The position numbers and the translations under genes are program-made. Shown here one piece after another: positions 61,312 to 64,000 of a DNA stretch of 64,000 bases. The notes beneath the pieces are model-generated. The model did not search any database. It was not told where the DNA came from and saw only the letters and a list, made by a program, of their open reading frames with translations. Each line of letters begins with the position of its first letter. The stretch's first letter is position 1. This stretch comes from Halichondria panicea (taxonomy: Eukaryota; Porifera; Demospongiae; Suberitida; Halichondriidae): contig NC_087391.1 in NCBI RefSeq assembly GCF_963675165.1, positions 701,001-765,000 on the forward strand, written 5' to 3'.

Positions 61312-61933
61312 TAGTCTCGAATACCCGCCTCAACCTAAAAGCTTGAGTCTGGTCAAACTCACATATGAACTTTGTTCTGCACAGTCAGCAAAGTCAAGTG
61401 GGCTACACGCCCACAAGCATAGTGATAAAGCCACAAGCCACCGCATGTTAGGGACAGAACATACACAGAGGGCTATATCATATCAGACAGTGTATCAATT
61501 AAGGCTAGGAGTTGAAAGCCTACGAGAAAAACACTGAGCTTGAAGCCATCATTGCACAGAGCTAGAGGGCCATGAAACCATGGTCGACGGTCACATTCAC
61601 ATAAATGAGCATTTAGGCTGTTAATTTCGACAAGGTGTTCCAAAGGTCCTGTTGCTAGTCTGGAGATCGAGTTCTAGTATCACATCCTTACAACTTTCTC
61701 CATGAATTTTCCTACGTCGCCTTCTGTCAGGGGCTATATATTAGTAACAATCCATGCTGCCGTACCGTGGCGGTTAGCTATAATGATATTCATGTAGACT
61801 ATAATTTTATTCATGTGTCACACCCACTGTGGTCAATTAAATGTCCAAGAAATTCCTGGACACACTTGAACCAAACCTCAATGTGAGTTTGACCAGACTC
61901 AAGCTTTTAGGTTGAGGCGGGTATTCGAGACTA
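61312..61933. mobile_element. 622-bp Mutator-like MITE inside a PXA coding exon
   Basis: Inverted ends of about 50 bp start TAGTCTCGAATACCCGCCTC. The 9-bp target duplication ACCAACACA is at 61303-61311 and 61934-61942. The empty site reads ACCAACACATCGGTGAGG in units A-C. Termini resemble those of the element at 30222-30962 (TAGYCTCGA). No transposase is encoded. Confidence 0.85.
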
Positions 61934-62033
61934 ACCAACACATCTGTGAGGAAGGCCTGGAGGGACGGAGAAGAGAACTCGTCCTCTGGGAGCACAATAC
62001 ACAGCAGCAGCTCAGAGAGACGGTACAGGTAGG

Positions 62034-62034
<1 letters not shown>

Positions 62035-62080
<46 letters not shown>

Positions 62081-62120
62081 TGTGTGTGTGGGTGTGTGTG
62101 TGTGTATGTGTGTGTGTGGT
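62035..62120. repeat. (TG)n tract at PXA acceptor, unit D
   Basis: Interrupted TG repeat adjoining the second PXA exon, homologous to 9005-9082. Confidence 0.9.
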
Positions 62121-63057
62121 AGGTTTAACAACATTGGTCATACACTTTCTATTTTCTATTGAAAATCGCACCATCCACACTAATACAAACGGGAATATTG
62201 TCAATAGATATTCTATAAGAACTACACAGTGATACTAGGTTCAATGCTGGTACCTATCCTGGCTTCCCTGTCACAGCAGACGGCCCTCCACGGGTCCTCC
62301 CCACTCTCACACTTGAAGAACTCTGTCTCCACCGCCTCGTTCCATATTGCTGCACTTTGACCTGTAACCACACCCACTGATGCAGCCCCACACGCCACCT
62401 TGTACGCCCTCAGGTGATCCATAAAATCATTCATGAGTGTCTCTATGAAGAAGGCTAGGTAGTTAACCTAGCCGCGGCTACTTCTTGAATCACGTTTATG
62501 GGCGAGTTCTAGGGCTTCTTGGGAACACACTGGGTCGGGGCTGACGTGGGTGTGATACCAGCTCTCGAAAAGGTCTTGTAGTCCGAGGGACAACAGCTGT
62601 TAGGGTGTGTGGGTGGAGAGGATACTAGCTTTAGGTGTGTGTTTAGGGGAGGGGGTGGTTGTGTGTGTGGTGTGAGGTTGTGATCACCTTTTCTAGTTCT
62701 TCATCAATGCTCCTCACTCCAGTGAGTTGACTGTTGAACTGGAGGGGGCGTGGCTCAACGGAGGGTGCCAACACCTGGGGAGGTAGCAAACAATGAGACA
62801 ATGACAGCAGCGAGGATTGACGAGGTTACCTTGTGACAGCCGACTTGTGTCCATTGAGGACTGCTCTCTGTCCACACTTTCCTCACATGACGGGCCTGCT
62901 GCCAACTGACATACAGTGCAACAGAGAGGAACCTGAAGTCAAACAGTTGTACTGACTGTATAGACTAGTGTAGTATATAGTGTGTGTGCATGGTGATGCA
63001 TTCTTACCCTAGAATGAAGGACAAGACACAGAGAACCAGGAGTAGGCCACCATCCAT

Positions 63058-63193
63058 TGTATCATGTCAGGAGTGCATGAACATGCCATATGCCAAGTCA
63101 GCAGAGTATGACATGCATGTGACATAATGACATTCATTGCATTGTCAATTAACATCACTTGTAAATCACATGTAATTAGTACATACGATAAAC
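63058..63193. promoter_or_regulatory. Head-to-head spacer D/E
   Basis: 136 bp between ATGs at 63057 and 63194, the shortest and probably the ancestral form. It holds the half-degraded Maf element TGCCAAGTCAGCA (63091-63103) and the conserved ACATGCATGT block (63111-63120), then AAATCACATGTAATTAGTAC before the ATG. Confidence 0.55.
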
Positions 63194-64000
63194 ATGGCAG
63201 AATTAGAACCAGGTCCTCTGCATCTTGCTTGTAAGAATGGTCACTATCAGACTGTGGAAACTCTCCTGAACCATGGATACAATGTGAATGGAACAGATGA
63301 TGATGGATTCACCCCTCTCATGTTGGCATGCGAATATGGCCACACTGACATTGCGATACTGCTGCTGAGTAGAGGAGCACAAGTAAACATGCAAGATAAT
63401 CATGGGTGGTCTGCTCTGATGATAGCAAGTCACAATGGGCATAGCGATGTCGTTAAAGTATTGATAGAAAAAGGAGCACAAGTGAACATGCAAACGAATG
63501 ATGGGCGGTCTGCTCTGATGATAGCAAGTCAACATGGACATAGCGATGTCGTCAAAGTATTGATAGAAAAAGGAGCACAAGTAAACATGCAAGATAATGA
63601 TGGGCGGTCTGCTCTGATGATAGCAAGTCAATATGGGCATAGCGATGTCGTTAAGGTATTGATAGAAAAAGGAGCACAAGTGAACATGCAAGATAATGAT
63701 GGGCGGTCTGCTCTGATGATAGCAAGTCAATATGGGCATAGCGATGTCGTTAAGGTATTGATAGAAAAAGGAGCAGAAGTGAACATGCAACATAATAATG
63801 GATGGTCTGCTCTGATGATAGCAAGTCAAACTGGACATAGCGATGTCGTTAAAATATTGATAGAAAAAGGAGCACAAGTGAACATGCAAACGAATGATGG
63901 GCGGTCTGCTCTGATGATAGCAAGTCAATATGGGCATAGCGATGTCGTTAAGGTATTGATAGAAAAAGGAGCAGAAGTGAATATGCAACATAATAATGGA
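63194..64000 (+). CDS. Gene E: ankyrin array of next ANK-DD-K gene, partial
   Basis: The ATG at 63194 gives MAELEPGPLHLACKNGHYQ, the same start as A and D. Eight ankyrin repeats are read without interruption and the frame is still open at the window edge. Several repeats duplicate a pair pattern (QDNDG then RSALMIASQYGH; GAEVNMQHNNG). The Death and kinase exons expected downstream are outside the window. Confidence 0.85.
   Translation, partial: MAELEPGPLHLACKNGHYQTVETLLNHGYNVNGTDDDGFTPLMLACEYGHTDIAILLLSRGAQVNMQDNHGWSALMIASHNGHSDVVKVLIEKGAQVNMQTNDGRSALMIASQHGHSDVVKVLIEKGAQVNMQDNDGRSALMIASQYGHSDVVKVLIEKGAQVNMQDNDGRSALMIASQYGHSDVVKVLIEKGAEVNMQHNNGWSALMIASQTGHSDVVKILIEKGAQVNMQTNDGRSALMIASQYGHSDVVKVLIEKGAEVNMQHNNG

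Larger units (their letters stand above)
59430..63057 (-). pseudogene. Sorting-nexin half of locus D, disrupted by transposon
   Basis: Anchor exon ATG 63055-63057; PXA exon ~62252-62600; second PXA exon split by an insertion at 61312; CKESSLNTDSF exon ~60953-61090; PX exons ~60474-60690 and 60065-60283; linker 59430-59576. The second PX exon is full length here, unlike the truncated copies downstream. The main PXA exon has one extra base plus a deletion near 62460-62475 (REVDYLAFF replaced by a stop). The first PX exon has changes near 60620-60640. These lesions are independent of those in B and C except for the shared extra base (CATAAACG), consistent with a closer B-D relationship. Confidence 0.75.

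Noticed and set aside
61283..61537. 84-aa open frame in unit D
   Set aside because: It lies mostly in a non-autonomous Mutator-like element and does not resemble a transposase.
1..64000. tRNA, rRNA or other structured RNA genes
   Set aside because: No cloverleaf with A/B box sequence and no rRNA core motifs were noticed by eye; a covariance-model scan was not possible.

Overview
The window looks like nuclear DNA from an early-branching animal, most probably a demosponge such as Amphimedon. The evidence is short GT-AG introns (often 50-60 bp), metazoan families (PARP1-like, PXA/PX sorting nexin, NAK kinase, Death domains), lineage-expanded ankyrin-Death-kinase genes, and many (TG)n tracts and short foldback transposons. 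No bacterial gene organisation is present. The species is inferred; the domain content is read directly.

The layout is a tandem supercluster of one duplicated two-locus unit. Each complete unit has a plus-strand gene encoding ankyrin repeats, a Death domain and a TKL-like kinase (ANK-DD-K). Tail-to-tail with it is a minus-strand locus that encodes, in order, a transmembrane segment, PXA and PX domains (sorting nexin type), a basic linker, and then the WGR, regulatory and catalytic domains of a PARP1-like enzyme. Successive units are head-to-head, sharing spacers of about 140-430 bp. Units: A (ANK-DD-K 16-2632; SNX/PARP 3213-10008), B (10172-14708; 15325-21756), C (22187-25853, then a disrupted stretch, then a second ANK-DD-K at 34856-38159; SNX/PARP 38610-45820), D (46851-49602; 50135-63057), and the start of E (63194 to the window end).

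Between 25.8 and 34.9 kb the pattern is interrupted. A large P-loop GTPase with a C-terminal Death domain (27443-33099) lies there; its introns are all phase 1 and it is in frame with a possible donor at the end of gene C kinase. A NAK-kinase fragment and a kinase fragment with an internal deletion follow, the latter joined directly to the middle of an ankyrin repeat.

Most ANK-DD-K loci are open: A and C are intact apart from a lost DFG motif in C, while B and D each carry one 1-bp frameshift and C2 lacks its normal start. All four SNX/PARP loci carry different disabling lesions, although their domain order is the same. The ankyrin arrays are nearly identical 99-bp repeats that vary mainly at a few ligand-facing positions, so the cluster resembles a rapidly evolving recognition-receptor family. 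The linker after the array in two genes resembles the c-Myc nuclear localisation signal. The head-to-head spacers of units A and B contain a perfect 13-bp Maf recognition element, suggesting that the two loci were co-regulated from a shared stress-responsive promoter. That last step is inference.
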